Shown here: positions 1 through 11,066 of the stretch, piece by piece
Numbering within the stretch: position 1 is the first letter of the stretch
Layout: the number at the start of each line of letters is the position of its first letter
DNA from: Symsagittifera roscoffensis
Lineage: Eukaryota > Xenacoelomorpha > Acoela > Convolutidae
Assembly: GCF_963678635.1 (NCBI RefSeq)
Contig: NC_087067.1
Span: forward strand, 20,022,596 to 20,086,595
Direction of reading: 5' to 3'
Length of the DNA stretch: 64,000 bases
Notes under the pieces: model-generated
Databases searched by the model: none
Told to the model about the DNA's origin: nothing
What the model saw: the letters and a program-made list of their open reading frames with translations, nothing else
Program-made: the position numbers and the translations under genes

Positions 1-2217
1 TTGATTTTTCACTAATAAATTGGTCTGAGTCAGAGCTTTTAAAAAATTAATTTGGTCGCAGGTTTGTTTCAGTTAATAGTAAAAATTGAAAAAGCCGCCA
101 TTTAGGACTAATTCAATCTATGCAACTTTCATTCTTCGTAACGAATCCCCCTATTTCAAGATACATCAATACGGGAAACAAAAAATAAGATCCGTAATTT
201 CCTACTAAACAGATGAGGTGCAACTTGAAACAAGTCCTATAGAAACCAATTTGAAACAAAACAGTCACATAAGTTCCAATGTGTTCAGCTGGACAAGCCT
301 AGTTATTCCTTTACTTTGCACCAGTTTTCAAGTCTTTTGGACAAATGTCTCAGACCTACAAAAATAAAGGCACAACATGTATTCAAGGTCAGCAGACTGG
401 GCTCATGTGAACAATCTCCCCCCTAGGTAGACAAAGTGAACAATCTCCCCCAAACACTAAATGCAAATTCAAGCAGTAAGGCCTGCATGTACTACTCTTC
501 AATCAGATTGGCTGAAAAAAAATGCTTTTAACCAAGTGAAAGATCTCCCTCCTTAATTGCTTTAGGGGGGATTGTTCACTTGGCTCGTAGACTGAAATAT
601 AGATTTAAAGTAATCATCCATTTGTATCAATTTAATATTATATCCCTTGGCGAATTTTATGGTTCCGCTGTCTATCAAACATCTAATCAATATTTTATTG
701 GAATGCTGCATTTACTAAATGAGAGAAACTAAATTCTCAGGCTATTGCGCCGGAAAGAAACGAAAATCGAAGTTAGTTTTAAATTAGATAATTCTTTTTT
801 TTTTCGTTTTCGTTGGCAACTTTTTCAGTATTTTCGGAACATTTTTCTAAGCATTTCGGCGCCTGAGCTAAACCCTGAATAATAAAGGGGTTTGAATGCT
901 TTCTAAAATCTTAAACGCTTTGTTGAATTCCACACTTGTTTTATACTGGCTGACCTTGGGTTTTATCAACTTGACACGGTCGACTTACCTGGAAGAAAAG
1001 GATGTTTTACATTACCAGACAACACAGCACAGTTTTTATTATCCTTCTCTCATTCGTAAAATATTATTTTTAGCAGCAGTGATCAATAAGTCTTAGAAAA
1101 AGCAAGCTTGGATGAACATTTCTTTAGAAAAAGCCTAAAATTTGCAGTCTCAAAAATTCTACCTGCTTAAGGGGCATCTTAAAACAAAAAAGTCAGGCAA
1201 CGACGATGAAAAATGGACAAAACCATTCGAAAATTCGACTCAAAAGGACATCAAGAGAAATCTCAATTAGATTTTAAAAAAATGTGGCTCATTTTTAAAA
1301 ATGTTTGTAGTGCATCCCAGGGTCACAACGGCTGAGACGTGGCCGTTTTGTTGACGATACATGCCCATAATGCATCTAATTACTGCCAAGAGTAAAAACA
1401 GTTTTAAGATCAAGATCAAACTCATATTTCTGCCATATAATTTGATACTTAATGAAAGCAGGTGTAATAAAGAATCAAACGGAAATCCTCGAATAAATGT
1501 TATTTGCCAAAATGATTTGGCACCAACGTGCTTTCTTGGAGGGATGTAAAATTCTAATTTCTAAATTGATTTAAAAAAATTACAGAAGCAAAGAAAAGAA
1601 AATGAACGAAAAATTACCAACAAAAAAAAGAACATAAAAAGATATACTGAAACAAAGAAAAGAAACAGAACGAAAATTTACGATTTTTTTCCACAGATTC
1701 AAGAATACCTCAGGTTAGCTCCAAGGCCTCTGATAACTGGTCACGCTTGCATAATAAGTCATATGCAGGAATGAATGAATTTTGAATATGCGGACAATCT
1801 GGTACAAGATCCATTCAAAGCTTTCGCTGTTTGAGAGTGTTTACAGTTTGTTTAGCGAGAAAAACTAATTGATGGATTTTTTGACAACCTTTTCAATGAT
1901 TTTGATGGCTTGGGTTCAATTGAACTATTGATTGCCAACAATAATTATTTTCAAAAGTATCAGGTTTAAAGTCACTTCTTTTAAATAATGTTTATAAGAA
2001 TCGGACGGTATTTGAAGAAAAAAAAATCAAAAAACGAAACTGCTCATTTGTTTTTGAAGCTAAACCTATTTGAGAAGACATTAAAAAGCGATCGGCGCAT
2101 TTGAGAATACACCTTGAGTGAAGTTAAATTTGAATTTTTCCGCTGCATGGGGGCGTAGCGACTTGCATGCTTGCCGTTCTTTTTGATAATAGATACTTTA
2201 ATTTTGATAATAGGTAT
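1..2217. other. Gene-free AT-rich DNA
   Basis: I see no supported gene here. Open frames are short, lack recognisable domains and have the base composition of the surrounding DNA. A small repeat cluster lies at 404-590. The sequence 2150-2170 carries a short echo (a G-run, then CGACTTGCATGC) of the centre of the foldback that follows, so it may be a decayed fragment of the same element. Confidence 0.6.
404..590. repeat. Cluster of GTGAACAATCTCCCC motifs, three direct and one inverted
   Basis: The motif GTGAACAATCTCCCCC occurs near 407-423 and 436-451, with a diverged copy (GTGAAAGATCTCCCT) near 536-550. An inverted copy lies at about 563-580 (GGGGGGATTGTTCAC). The outer copies face each other over about 185 bp, as in the termini of a very small non-autonomous transposon, with extra direct copies inside. 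No target-site duplication is obvious. The direct and inverted copies are seen in the sequence; the transposon reading is inference. Confidence 0.5.
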
Positions 2218-2805
2218 TTTTTGCAACTCCTTTTTTAGATGCCCACTTTACGTCTCAATGATTCTGCTCTTAAAGCTCTTGAGGTGATCCTTTCGATAAG
2301 ATGAATTACTTTCTCTTTGGGTCACCCTATAGGCATTTATGATTGTTTTTAATTAATGTTTCAATGTAGCTGGGGGCCCGACCTACTTGCATGCAAGTCG
2401 CTTAGCATGTGGCTATTAATGCAATTAGAAGTGAGTTTGTTTCTCTTACTTGCAACTGCAAACTCTGACTGATGCGTGCGGCGTCAAACAGAGTAATTAT
2501 TTGAATAGCATGCGCAATTCAAATAATTACTCTGTTTGACGCCGCACGCATCAGTCAGAGTTTGTAGTTGCAAGTAAGAGAAACAAACTCACTTCTAATT
2601 GCACTAATAGCCACATGCTAAGCGAAGTGCATGCAAGTAGGTCGGGCCCCCAGCTACATTGGAACATTAATTAAAAACAATCATAAATGCCTATAGGGTG
2701 ACCCAAAGAGAAATTAATTCATCTTATCGAAAGGATCACCTCAAGAGCTTTAAGAGCAGAATCATTGAGACGTAAAGTGGGCATCTAAAAAAGGAGTTGC
2801 AAAAA
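2218..2805. repeat. 588-bp foldback: two 288-bp inverted arms around a 12-bp spacer
   Basis: The left arm 2218-2505 is the reverse complement of 2518-2805, with only a handful of mismatches (for example near 2295, 2350, 2397 and 2429). The spacer is 12 bp (2506-2517). Both arms contain the phrase CTACTTGCATGCA, a G-rich/C-rich stretch (TGGGGGCCCGACC) and GACGCCGCACGCATCAGTC near the centre. No reading frame spans it. Such symmetry fits a recently formed foldback transposon or MITE, or a young inverted duplication. A transcript would form a long double-stranded RNA. I did not find a clear target-site duplication at the ends. Confidence 0.85.
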
Positions 2806-4700
2806 GAAATTCCCGAAAAAAAATCTACAAAAAGCTTCATTTGATCCTTATAAAACAAAAAAGTACGAACAAAATAGGTACATAGCTCCGAGGAAACCTT
2901 AATGTTGAGCATAAATTATGATTCCATTTTAACACAGATCTATCAAAAAGATAAAAGCTAAAACTAAAATAAAACATGCGAAAACAATACAAAGTGAAAT
3001 TCGCATCGGAAGAAAACTTACCAACCGGTAACAAAGCCGAAAACATCGTAGCATAAACCCTTCGAGCCGAAAAAATTCAAAGACTTAGAGAAAATATTAT
3101 GTACCCCTCACCCTCAAAACACACATTTACACACGCACATAAGCTTTTGTCGCTCTGAGATGACGCAATATGAGGCAAGTAAGCCGCTATAATATCAAAC
3201 TGAAGAAAAAAAAATCGAAAGACTTACAAAATACAAATAATTATTCAGTCCATCTCATCATTATAACACAAACAACTATTTTTCACGTCAAACGACGCAA
3301 TTAGAGGCCACGAAGCCGATATAATATAAGCCGCAACCTATCAATCCGAAAAAAGGAAAAGAAAACAAAATAAAAAAGATGAAATTTTAACAAACTGAGT
3401 TGGTAAAATCACAAAAGCTAATTTTGAATAGGACAGATATGTAAAATGCTAACAAGCACAAAATATGTCTGTTGCAGTAAATTTATTGCTAACCCAGGAA
3501 ATGAGACTACTGAGTTATTTGAAAAAAGTTATTTACGGATCAAAATAGTCTAGTACCCGGTTGCAATAAGTTTCTATCTTCTCTCAAATTGAGAGTTATA
3601 AGGAGCAGGCAATATATTTTTCAGACTAGAAATTCAAATCTTCCACCGAAAATTGTATCAACTTACTGTACTCATAAAATTCTTAATTATAGTAATTTCG
3701 AAATGATTTATTTCCTTCCAAATAACAATAAAATGAATTAACTCCCAAATTTTAACTTTTTGAGGTTTTCGTTAGGATAAAAAACTAACATAGAGAAAAA
3801 AAGTTTTCAATTGCTCTTTTATGCAAAGCCTACCTACTTGAGAACAATTTTCTCGCTCAAAGAAAAAGATGATATTTTTCATAAAATCTATTGTGCAGAA
3901 TGCAATCTTGCACACACGACTTAAAAGCAAATGTTTCCAATTAAATGGCAGATGATTTTTTCGGGAATCTTTCAAATGGGATAACTCGCAATAGGCATTA
4001 GAAGTTCTAAACGACATACATTTTTTCTTCACATTGGTCAATTAAATCTTTTTAAACAAAATATTTTCTGAACAAGGTGTGAAAAGTTACTTTGACGAAT
4101 GACTCGTTGACTGACATGGGTATCTGACAATTTGAATAAATACTTAAAAACATCTACCAACCCACCCATCCATCCATACATCCATACCCTCCTCCTCCGA
4201 CTAAAACTTGAGACGAGCTGAAAGTCAATTGAATACACATCAAAAAATGAAATCTTCGAATCATGCTCTGATGTGTGCCGATCGACTAGCGATGATCCAG
4301 AATGTAGAAATCTAAACCAGCATCCTTCAAAGCAAGAAAAGTCTTAACCGCTCGAGATATATCTAAATTATGAACATAAGACAATAAAACTTGATAGCCA
4401 GTACAGCCAAATAATTATGATACAGCTCGCAAACATTAGTAATGGACAAAATATTCATGTTCAGTCATCCCCAAGACACGCTATATTATTCATTTGAACT
4501 TCCAAATTTATACTTTCCCTTTTCAGATCTTGTTTAAAAAATGCCAACAAATAACTGGAAAAACACAATTCACTGTGTACAATAATTTTCAGCCGGAACC
4601 CTGTAAAAGTTTCCTAATTTTGTACCTTTCAGAACTAAATAAAAATTTCAATTTTTTTCAGCAATAAATTATTCTTTGAACTTCAGTGACTGGTTTATCA
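2806..4700. other. Gene-free AT-rich DNA
   Basis: No recognisable coding sequence, RNA gene or transposon terminus. The open frames on either strand are below 90 codons and of low complexity. Confidence 0.55.
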
Positions 4701-4701
4701 G

Positions 4702-4750
4702 ATTCAATCAATTTTCAATCAATTCAATCAATTTTCCATCAATTGGTTGG
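4702..4750. repeat. Short direct repeats of (TT)CAATCAATT
   Basis: Overlapping copies of ATTCAATCAATTTT and close variants run head to tail across this stretch. It is a simple minisatellite of about 10-21 bp units with no coding content. Confidence 0.6.
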
Positions 4751-5701
4751 GTATAAGATGAAATAAAATCTGATTGAACATCTGATTGAATTTAAGACAT
4801 TGATTATGCTTCAGAGATAGAGAGAGAGAGAACTAAGGAAATTTCGTTTACATTTGGTTTTCGTCTTGTGAAATATATCACTGCAGTTCGCCTAGGGTCT
4901 CTAGCAGCAAAAATGACAAAAAAGCGAACCACGTGTTCCAGTGTTAGCGTCTTCGTGCTGGTTTTGGCACCTCCACTCTGTGAGAGGCTTGATGTGGTGA
5001 AAATATGCCCGTTTTTAGTTTCCAGTTTCTTATAACACGCCAAAACTTTCGCGTGCATAGAACCGAAAAAAGTTCCAGGCCTCGTTTACGCGGGCAGTTC
5101 TTGGTTCGTGGAGAGAACCGAGAAAAGCTCTCATTAGTTGCGGTTATGTGTTAAGTTGCAACTACTTCGCAGTTTTTTTTAAGATTCTACCAGCTATCAA
5201 TGGTAAGGTAGGGAGGGTGTACCCGGCAATGAAAGAGATGTTCGGTGGTATGTGGTCCTATATATTAACTGGACCAGACGTCGGGTACATTGTTGTTCAG
5301 TCTGTGATGGTAACCATATAGATGAGTCGAGTACCCGAATTTAAAGTGAGAGAAAGTACATCTGGTTTTCCGGTCAAGTCTACTTTCGTTTGTTGATAAT
5401 AAAGGTGGTATTCTATCAAGTAGCTTTCTGTACTTTCTGTGCTTCTGATGTGTGAAGTTGTTTCATTCCTCTCACATAATCATGCTTAAAGATGCTCTCC
5501 TGGTTTTCGAAAAGCCAGTATACAATGTCGGGCTTTAACTTCTGTTCGAATGTAGATCTGATGTTCCGATTGAAACCTTTGGGGTTGACAAAATAATATT
5601 CGGCTTTATATCTTGGCAGCAGCCGAGAAGAAAATGTTTTGAGAGCAATTCCTTAAGTTTTCGGACCGGAAGTTTTTTTTTCGTCGTTAAGATGTGTGAT
5701 T
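4751..5701. other. No supported gene; possible LTR-like or promoter-like stretch near 5,190-5,430
   Basis: An 84-codon minus-strand frame at 4804-5058 matches nothing I recognise. From about 5,190 the DNA is less AT-rich and carries, in order, a TATATATTAA box (5258-5267), the phrase TCGGGTACAT and AATAAAGG (near 5399). TATA box followed by polyadenylation signal within 150 bp is the order found in an LTR, so a solo LTR is possible. I found no second copy in the window to support it. Confidence 0.25.
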
Positions 5702-5893
5702 TCACTCATTCGTAAGCACCCTGTTGTTGTTCTTAGAGCATTTGTTTTGTTTCACTTGAAGGCGCTGCCAGTTGGTGTAACTTAGGGTGGACGTCCAAAT
5801 GAGAGCTGCATAGTTCAAGACACTCATCCCAATAGCCTTGTTGGTTACATTGAGTGTATCTTTGGAGCAAGCCCAGAATGTGCCAGAAAATTT
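5702..5893 (-). pseudogene. LINE reverse transcriptase C-terminal fragment
   Basis: Read on the minus strand, this frame gives GTFWACSKDTL, then SVLNYAALIWTSTLS and TNWQRLQVKQNKC, and ends at a stop near 5702. This order (a GxxWGxxKxTL block, then SxLNYAxxIWxP and a basic tail) is the conserved C-terminal block of jockey/CR1-like non-LTR reverse transcriptases. No upstream part of the element follows on this strand. Instead the preceding block of the same protein type lies next to it in the opposite orientation (5925-6020). It is a dead fragment. Confidence 0.6.
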
Positions 5894-5924
5894 TTTTCAG
5901 AACTCTAAGAGAACTTTTTCGAGA

Positions 5925-6020
5925 ACTCTTGGTGTTACTTTTGACAAACAACTGAACTTTCATGAACATTGTAATAAGACCTGCTACAAAATCCAAAAAA
6001 GAAAAAATATGGTCAGTTCG
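5925..6020 (+). pseudogene. LINE reverse transcriptase fragment (LGVTFD block)
   Basis: The plus frame reads TLGVTFDKQLNFHEHCNK followed by a basic stretch. LGVxFDxxLxFxxHI is the hallmark block of non-LTR reverse transcriptases that directly precedes the GxxWGxxKxTL block. Here the two blocks face opposite ways and adjoin at about 5,895-5,925. Such head-to-head joining is the structure produced by twin priming (5' inversion) during LINE insertion. The family assignment is good; the mechanism is inference. Confidence 0.5.
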
Positions 6021-6249
6021 TATCGAAAGAAGATAGTACAGTGGCAAAGATTTTGGCCATCAGAGCAGTGGAGTCAGTTCGAGGCCCACTAAGACTAGCA
6101 AAACTTTGATTGATTTGAAATTCTTCAAAGAATTCGACTAAAACTGTTTGAGACGTCTGTGTTTGGATCAAGCCTATAGACTACCATATATTGATGATCC
6201 CATCTCTTATCCTTTCTAACATTATGACACTTAGTAATTCACTCTTGTA

Positions 6250-6325
6250 ACTAGTGATTAGCTTATAAGGTAACGCGAATGACTGTTGAGCGGAAGGCCA
6301 GGGTTCAGATCCACATGCATGTCAG
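6250..6325 (+). repeat. tRNA-like sequence, probable SINE head or tRNA pseudogene
   Basis: A box-A-like TAGCTTATAAGG (6259-6270) and a box-B-like GGTTCAGATCC (6302-6312) are spaced as in a tRNA gene. Flanking acceptor-stem pairing is not convincing, so this is not called as a functional tRNA. Similar A/B-box pairs occur at 38,280, 53,554 and 60,925. Confidence 0.4.
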
Positions 6326-6329
6326 GTAA

Positions 6330-7009
6330 TTAGAATGTTCTGCACTGAAATGTGAACGCAAGAGTCGATTACACAGTTCAAACTGCAAAAAACCAAAGAC
6401 CCAGGTCCACCGTTTCGCCCGCTCCTAGTTATTGTTTGAACTGGTCCGATTAGCTAGCTTATCATGTTTTGGACAGCTGTTTTGTATGACAAATTTTCCA
6501 AAAAAAAACTTTTTAACGCTGATGCTTTATTACAAGGAGAACAGACTTTGCAGTGTGCGCTGCACATCGCGATCTGGTTGTCAGATAAGACGATGTCAAA
6601 ATGACCTTGATCTTCTATTGAAAATTGCTACAAATCATGCTAGATAGCAACAGTAAGAACAACATTAATAGAAAATTTGGCATCAGTAATGGTCATTATG
6701 TGGGCAATTATGCAAATATATTGTCATTGATGTATTTCAGATAGAAAATGACAAAATGGAGTAAAGCCAGGCTTTTATTGCTGCAACTATCGAACAAAAT
6801 TTGTGCTATCTACATAACAATTTCCCTAGTTCCCTGTCCTGAAAAAGATAATGAGGAGTTGCAGTTGACATGGGGGGGGGGGGGGGTGTCTGTGAACGGC
6901 ATTGAATTGATCAATTTAATTAAACGAGTCAATACTACACTATGTTTAGACCCCACCCCGGTGCCAATAAGAGAACGATGAGGTCACTTATGAAAAAGAT
7001 AAACAGAAT
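6330..7009. other. No supported gene; 15-G tract at 6872-6886
   Basis: Nothing codes recognisably here. A G15 run is followed about 60 bp later by ACCCCACCCCGGTGCCAATAAGAG, which echoes ACCCCCGCACCAACAAGAG in the MITE just downstream. This may be a decayed partial copy of that MITE. Confidence 0.4.
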
Positions 7010-7423
7010 CATGGGCGGATTTGGGGGATGGGGATTGCTCTCGCCTTCTTCTTTTAGGGATTCGACCCCCGCACCAACAAGAGGGTCCCCCTTAGCTATT
7101 CTTTATGACATCAATTTAAGGCCGACCAACTCGAAGAATTTGAATTTTTCAAGGCTCCTTTGGTTCCAATATGAACTTATTTTTAAGAAGAGCGGGCGCC
7201 AAAAAAACCGCAGTTTTTTTGGTCAAAATGTTCCAGAAAGTGCCCAAAAACGGCTTGTTTGACCTATTTTTTTTTTCTTCAAAATTTATGTTTCTGGAAG
7301 CGCAGAACAATATGGTCCAATCCAAACGAGTTCGGTCGACCTAAGAAAAAGGTCAACAACATTTACGAAATCTTTTGAAAACCCAACCCCCCCCCCCCCG
7401 AGAACATCCTAGATCCGCCCCTG
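7010..7423 (-). mobile_element. hAT-type MITE (GGGCGGAT family), copy 1
   Basis: The left end reads CATGGGCGGATTTGGGGG and the right end, reverse-complemented, CAGGGGCGGATCTAGGATG: imperfect terminal inverted repeats that start with CA as in hAT elements. The flanking octamers AACAGAAT (7002-7009) and AACAGGAG (7424-7431) match at 6 of 8 bases, as expected for an old 8-bp target duplication. At 414 bp it is close in length to the copy at 29898-30319. Internally it shares GGGATTCGACCCCCG and a GGTCGACC phrase with the other copies in reverse orientation. It has C14 and G-rich tracts and no coding capacity. Confidence 0.7.
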
Positions 7424-7532
7424 AACAGGAGGCCGGCCCATCGATTGGATTATGATTGCCGAGGAAGTATGACAGTCCCTACAACATATCATTACAAAAA
7501 ATCCAATTGAATGCTTAATTTTTATCCGCAAA

Positions 7533-7799
7533 TTGACTTATGACCACCTGATCTTTAATGCCGATTTCAAGTTTTATGGGATTGACTGGACTAATTTTTC
7601 CACAAAAACGGAATCAGAATCATCTTTACTCGAATTTATGGATGAAAACAGCTTTCAACAACACGTTACTTTCCTCACCACAAACTCAAGCTTATTAGAT
7701 TTATTTATTACTTCCAAAGATATTGAAATTGGAGAAATATTGCCATTACAGAATCTAGATATGTCAGACCACTTTGCCATACAAGCCAGTATCCATTAA
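7533..7799 (+). pseudogene. LINE AP-endonuclease domain, C-terminal part
   Basis: The translation contains NADFKFYGIDW (the GDFNxxxIDW block), then LLEFMDENSFQQHV, NSSLLDLFITS and SDHFAI. These are the consecutive C-terminal motifs of APE-type endonucleases of jockey/CR1-like LINEs; the SDH motif carries the catalytic histidine. In a live element this domain nicks target DNA to prime reverse transcription. The N-terminal half is missing upstream, where the MITE at 7010-7423 lies. The frame stops at 7799 and would normally continue into a linker and the reverse transcriptase. Confidence 0.8.
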
Positions 7800-8224
7800 T
7801 GAAAAAATTTTACTTCGAAAATAAAACCGCGATGTCTATTTTAGCTATTGTAATGGGGATTTTGAAAAATTAAACAACATTATTATTCAATCCGGTTTTC
7901 AACCAGATTGCTGGTCTAATGCGACTTGAAACAATTTCTCGAAAATATGGTGCTAAACAACCCAAGTGTCTTGCATGATCTATAATTTGTCGGAGATCTC
8001 TTCAAATTGACAAGATTGAATACGAGAAACAACTAGCAGATGGTAGAAACACAAATGCTTTGTTTAAATATTATAGGTCTCTAAAAAAATCACCGCTACC
8101 GTCAACCTTGCGAAGCCTCGACTAACCTCAAGAAAGCTGAGTTATTGGCTAATTTTTTCGCAGAAAACTATATCAAATCTTCTCAATATCAAATAAACCA
8201 TCATTCTATATCAAATTGTCCAAT

Positions 8225-9023
8225 TATAGATGATTTTATTATCGATGAGTCCTTAATTAGGGATTTTTGTTCAAACCTAAAAATTGAAAAAGCCGGTGCT
8301 CCGCATTATCTTCCACCTTTTTGATTCTCTTGATGTGCTAAGACAATCTGCCGTTCACTAAATCAATTTTTTTAAGAAATTAAGCAATCTTGAGCATATC
8401 CAGAAACATGGAAATATTCAATAATTTCTCCAATACATAAAAAGGGCAGCAAAATTAAAGTAGAAAACTATCGAAAAGTCTCTTTATTATCACTACCTTT
8501 AAAAATCTGCGATGGTTTTTTTATCGCTGTATAATTTTTGCAAACCCTTTTTTCATAATTCTCAATTTGGTTTTAGGAAAAAACGCTCAAGTTCACTTCA
8601 TCTTTTAGTTTACTTAGATGAAATTTATTCAGCAATTCAACAGGGGAAATAGACGGATGTTGTATATACCGACTTTGAGATGGCTTTTGACAGTGGACAT
8701 TGGAATTTTACTTCAAAAGTTTTCTGATTTTGGTGTCAGAAGGAAGCTATTAAACTTGTTCAGTTCTTATCTTAGCGGTCGGAAACAAAGTTGGAAACTA
8801 CTTGTCAAAGTTAATTGTTGTAACCAGTGGTGTCCCTCAAGGGTCAAATCTTTCGCCTTTGTTGTTTTTAATATTCATCAATGACTTACCTTTACAGTGT
8901 ACTGTCAGCTCACCAATATTATGTTCATTGCCTTAAACTTACTTGAACGGTTTTTTCAAACAGATTTAGATATCCTTTATACTTGGAGCGTAAAGAACAA
9001 AATGCCTTTCAATGCCCTCAAGT
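8225..9023 (+). pseudogene. LINE reverse transcriptase, N-terminal and palm part
   Basis: Read over several frameshifts, the stretch gives FGFRKKRSS-like sequence near 8570, a YxDEIYSAIQQG block near 8615, DIGILLQKFSDFGV and LFSSYLSGRKQ near 8690-8790, then a VPQGSNLSPLLF-like block near 8830-8880 and FINDLP near 8875. This is the standard motif order of non-LTR reverse transcriptases. The frame is broken in at least four places. The next block of the same enzyme resumes at 11067 after the hAT insertion, whose target site duplicates GTTGCTTT. Confidence 0.75.
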
Positions 9024-9031
9024 GTTGCTTT

Positions 9032-11058
9032 CAGGGTTGGGAATGTTTTAATACATGTTTTAAAACAAGGCAAAAAAGCACGTTTTAAAACAGTAAAAAA
9101 AACAGTGTTTTTTATTTTAAAACTTTTATCGTAAAAAGCTAGTATAGGCAGGGAGTCGAGCCCCGGCGCCATCCCTTCCTATCCCAATTGCAGTCGCCTG
9201 CCCTTCCCAATTGCTCTACAATCCCTAATAAGATGCGGTTGTTTGCTTAAATAATATGACGTATACGTATATTGCTCAGTATTTCTGAGGCAAAGTCTAA
9301 ACTGTATCGATAATTTGAAGAGCCTTTACACATGAAAAACGAATTTCCACGATAAAATAGAGTTGTTTTAAAGCAGACGTTAACTCAATTACATTCATTC
9401 ACTAACTAACTAACTACTTACTTCTGTTACACTGTTTTAACGTGCGTTTATCTTTCAGATCAACATATGAACATATGGGTCGAACAAAAGATGCAATAGG
9501 GAACAAATTCTGCCTTATTCAAACGCCAGGTTCAACTGAAAAAGCAAAATGTACCAAATATGAATATCAATGCAGTACGTTTGTACAAAGAACGAAAGAT
9601 CATTGAGACAAAGCAAAGCAAACGGAAATTCAAATCACCCGGGCTCTTATAGCTCTGAACGCACCCTTCCGAGCAGTTGAAAATGAAGAGTTTAAGAAGC
9701 TGATTATGCTGTTGCGCCCAGGCATATCGATTCCTGGAAGAAAACAAGTTGCTGACCCTCCTCTCGACGAAATTTACAAAACTGATAAAGAAAAAATTGC
9801 GAAATGTATTCAGGGCAACTTCGCAACTTTGTCTATTGATGGATGGTCAAATGTCACCACTAACCCAATTATAGGGTTGCTTTGTCAACAGCCAACCGTA
9901 CTTATCTGGCTGATATATTAGATACAACGGGATCGCCCAACTCTGTCGAAAACCTTGCTGAAATTTGTGAAGCGCAAATCACAAAATGCGAGGAACAGTG
10001 GGGAGTTGTCATATCTTGTCTCGTAACTGATAACGCGGCAAATATGTTCAAATTGAGAAAATTGAAAAAAAATTCTTCCGAAACAACTCTTCATACATTT
10101 GGTTGTCAGCCTCAAGCCGTCAATTTGTTGATAAAAGACATTGTGAGTCAGACTGAAACAAAATCGGTGACAACCAAAGTAACAAGTATAGCAAAATTTG
10201 TGCGAAATAGTCATTTAGCACTTGCGGAACTGACTAAACTCGACATTCCAAAGCAAACATTGCCTGTTGAAACCAGATGGAATTCCATAAAGAAGTTGAT
10301 CGCTCATTATGAGAAGCAATTTCCATCCATTGCGCTATGCGTTCAAAACGTTGCAAAAAGCACGGACAAAGTATACCGATATACCGAGGAAATTCAGCTG
10401 AGGAGAGAATACAAAAATTTGCTGGTCTTTCTTGAACCTGCAACTAATAATTTGAACAATCTTCAGAAGTAATCAATTGTTTTGGGAGACTGCTTCGAAT
10501 GTTGGCTCGATCTCTACAAAGCTGCACCGGATCGTCTGAAACATTTTGTAGCAAAAAGAAGAGACGATTATCTGACTCCCATTTTTCTTGCCGCATATTT
10601 ATAAGATCATCGGTATGAGGGCAGAAAGTTAGACGCAGATGACACGAAAAAAGCTCTCGCTTATATCCGCTCAATTGACGAAAATGCAATGGGAGAGGTC
10701 ACTAAGTACACAACTCGAGAAGAACCGTACAATGAAAGTTGTTTTCAAGATTTCAAAAGTGTTAACCGTTATCATGGTGGAAAAATGGGAAAGAGGCTAG
10801 GTTTCGAAACAGCGTTGGTTGATGTTGCACCGGCTCTCGTTTCCGGCGTTCCTAACTCAGCTGGATTGGAAAGATGTTTCTCAACGACAGGAAGGACGTA
10901 TGGAAAGTTAAGAAACCAAATGGAGGCGGAAAAATGTGGCAACTTGCATTTTTCTACCACGAACTGAACAAACAGTAGAAAAAAACAAAAAACATGTTTT
11001 TTATAAAAAAAAACGCTGTTTTATTGATTTTTTCAATTAAAAAAAATTCCCAACCCTG
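9032..11058 (+). mobile_element. hAT DNA transposon, 2,027 bp, with 8-bp target duplication
   Basis: The left end is CAGGGTTGGGAATG and the right end is its near inverted copy (ATTCCCAACCCTG). The element is flanked by identical octamers GTTGCTTT at 9024-9031 and 11059-11066, the target-site signature of hAT elements. Subterminal runs of TTTTAAAAC occur at both ends. Inside lies a decayed transposase (9475-10967). The insertion lies within the LINE reverse transcriptase: removing it rejoins the LINE sequence on both sides. It is therefore younger than the LINE. Confidence 0.95.
9475..10967 (+). pseudogene. hAT transposase, inactivated
   Basis: From ATG 9475 (just after a TATCTTTCAG acceptor-like site) one frame runs through a possible remnant BED-type zinc finger (CTKYEYQC...H), an in-frame TGA at 9604, and FKKLIMLLRPGI to SIDGWSNV near 9840. 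A frameshift near 9880 leads to a frame holding LVTDNAANM, HTFGCQPQAVNLLIKDI and ETRWNS up to 10472. After another shift, DCFECWLDLYKAAPDRLK, a TAA near 10600 and the C-terminal dimerisation block (PNSAGLERCFSTTGRTYGKLRNQM region) end at 10967. The acidic residue of DGW and the TDNA and RW blocks match the hAT RNase-H-like catalytic core. Two stops and two shifts make it a pseudogene, though a fairly recent one. Confidence 0.9.
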
Positions 11059-11066
11059 GTTGCTTT

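Noticed and set aside
5733-6047. 104-residue minus frame as a gene
   Set aside because: The LINE signature is in a different minus frame (SVLNYAALIWTS), and this frame is its shadow.
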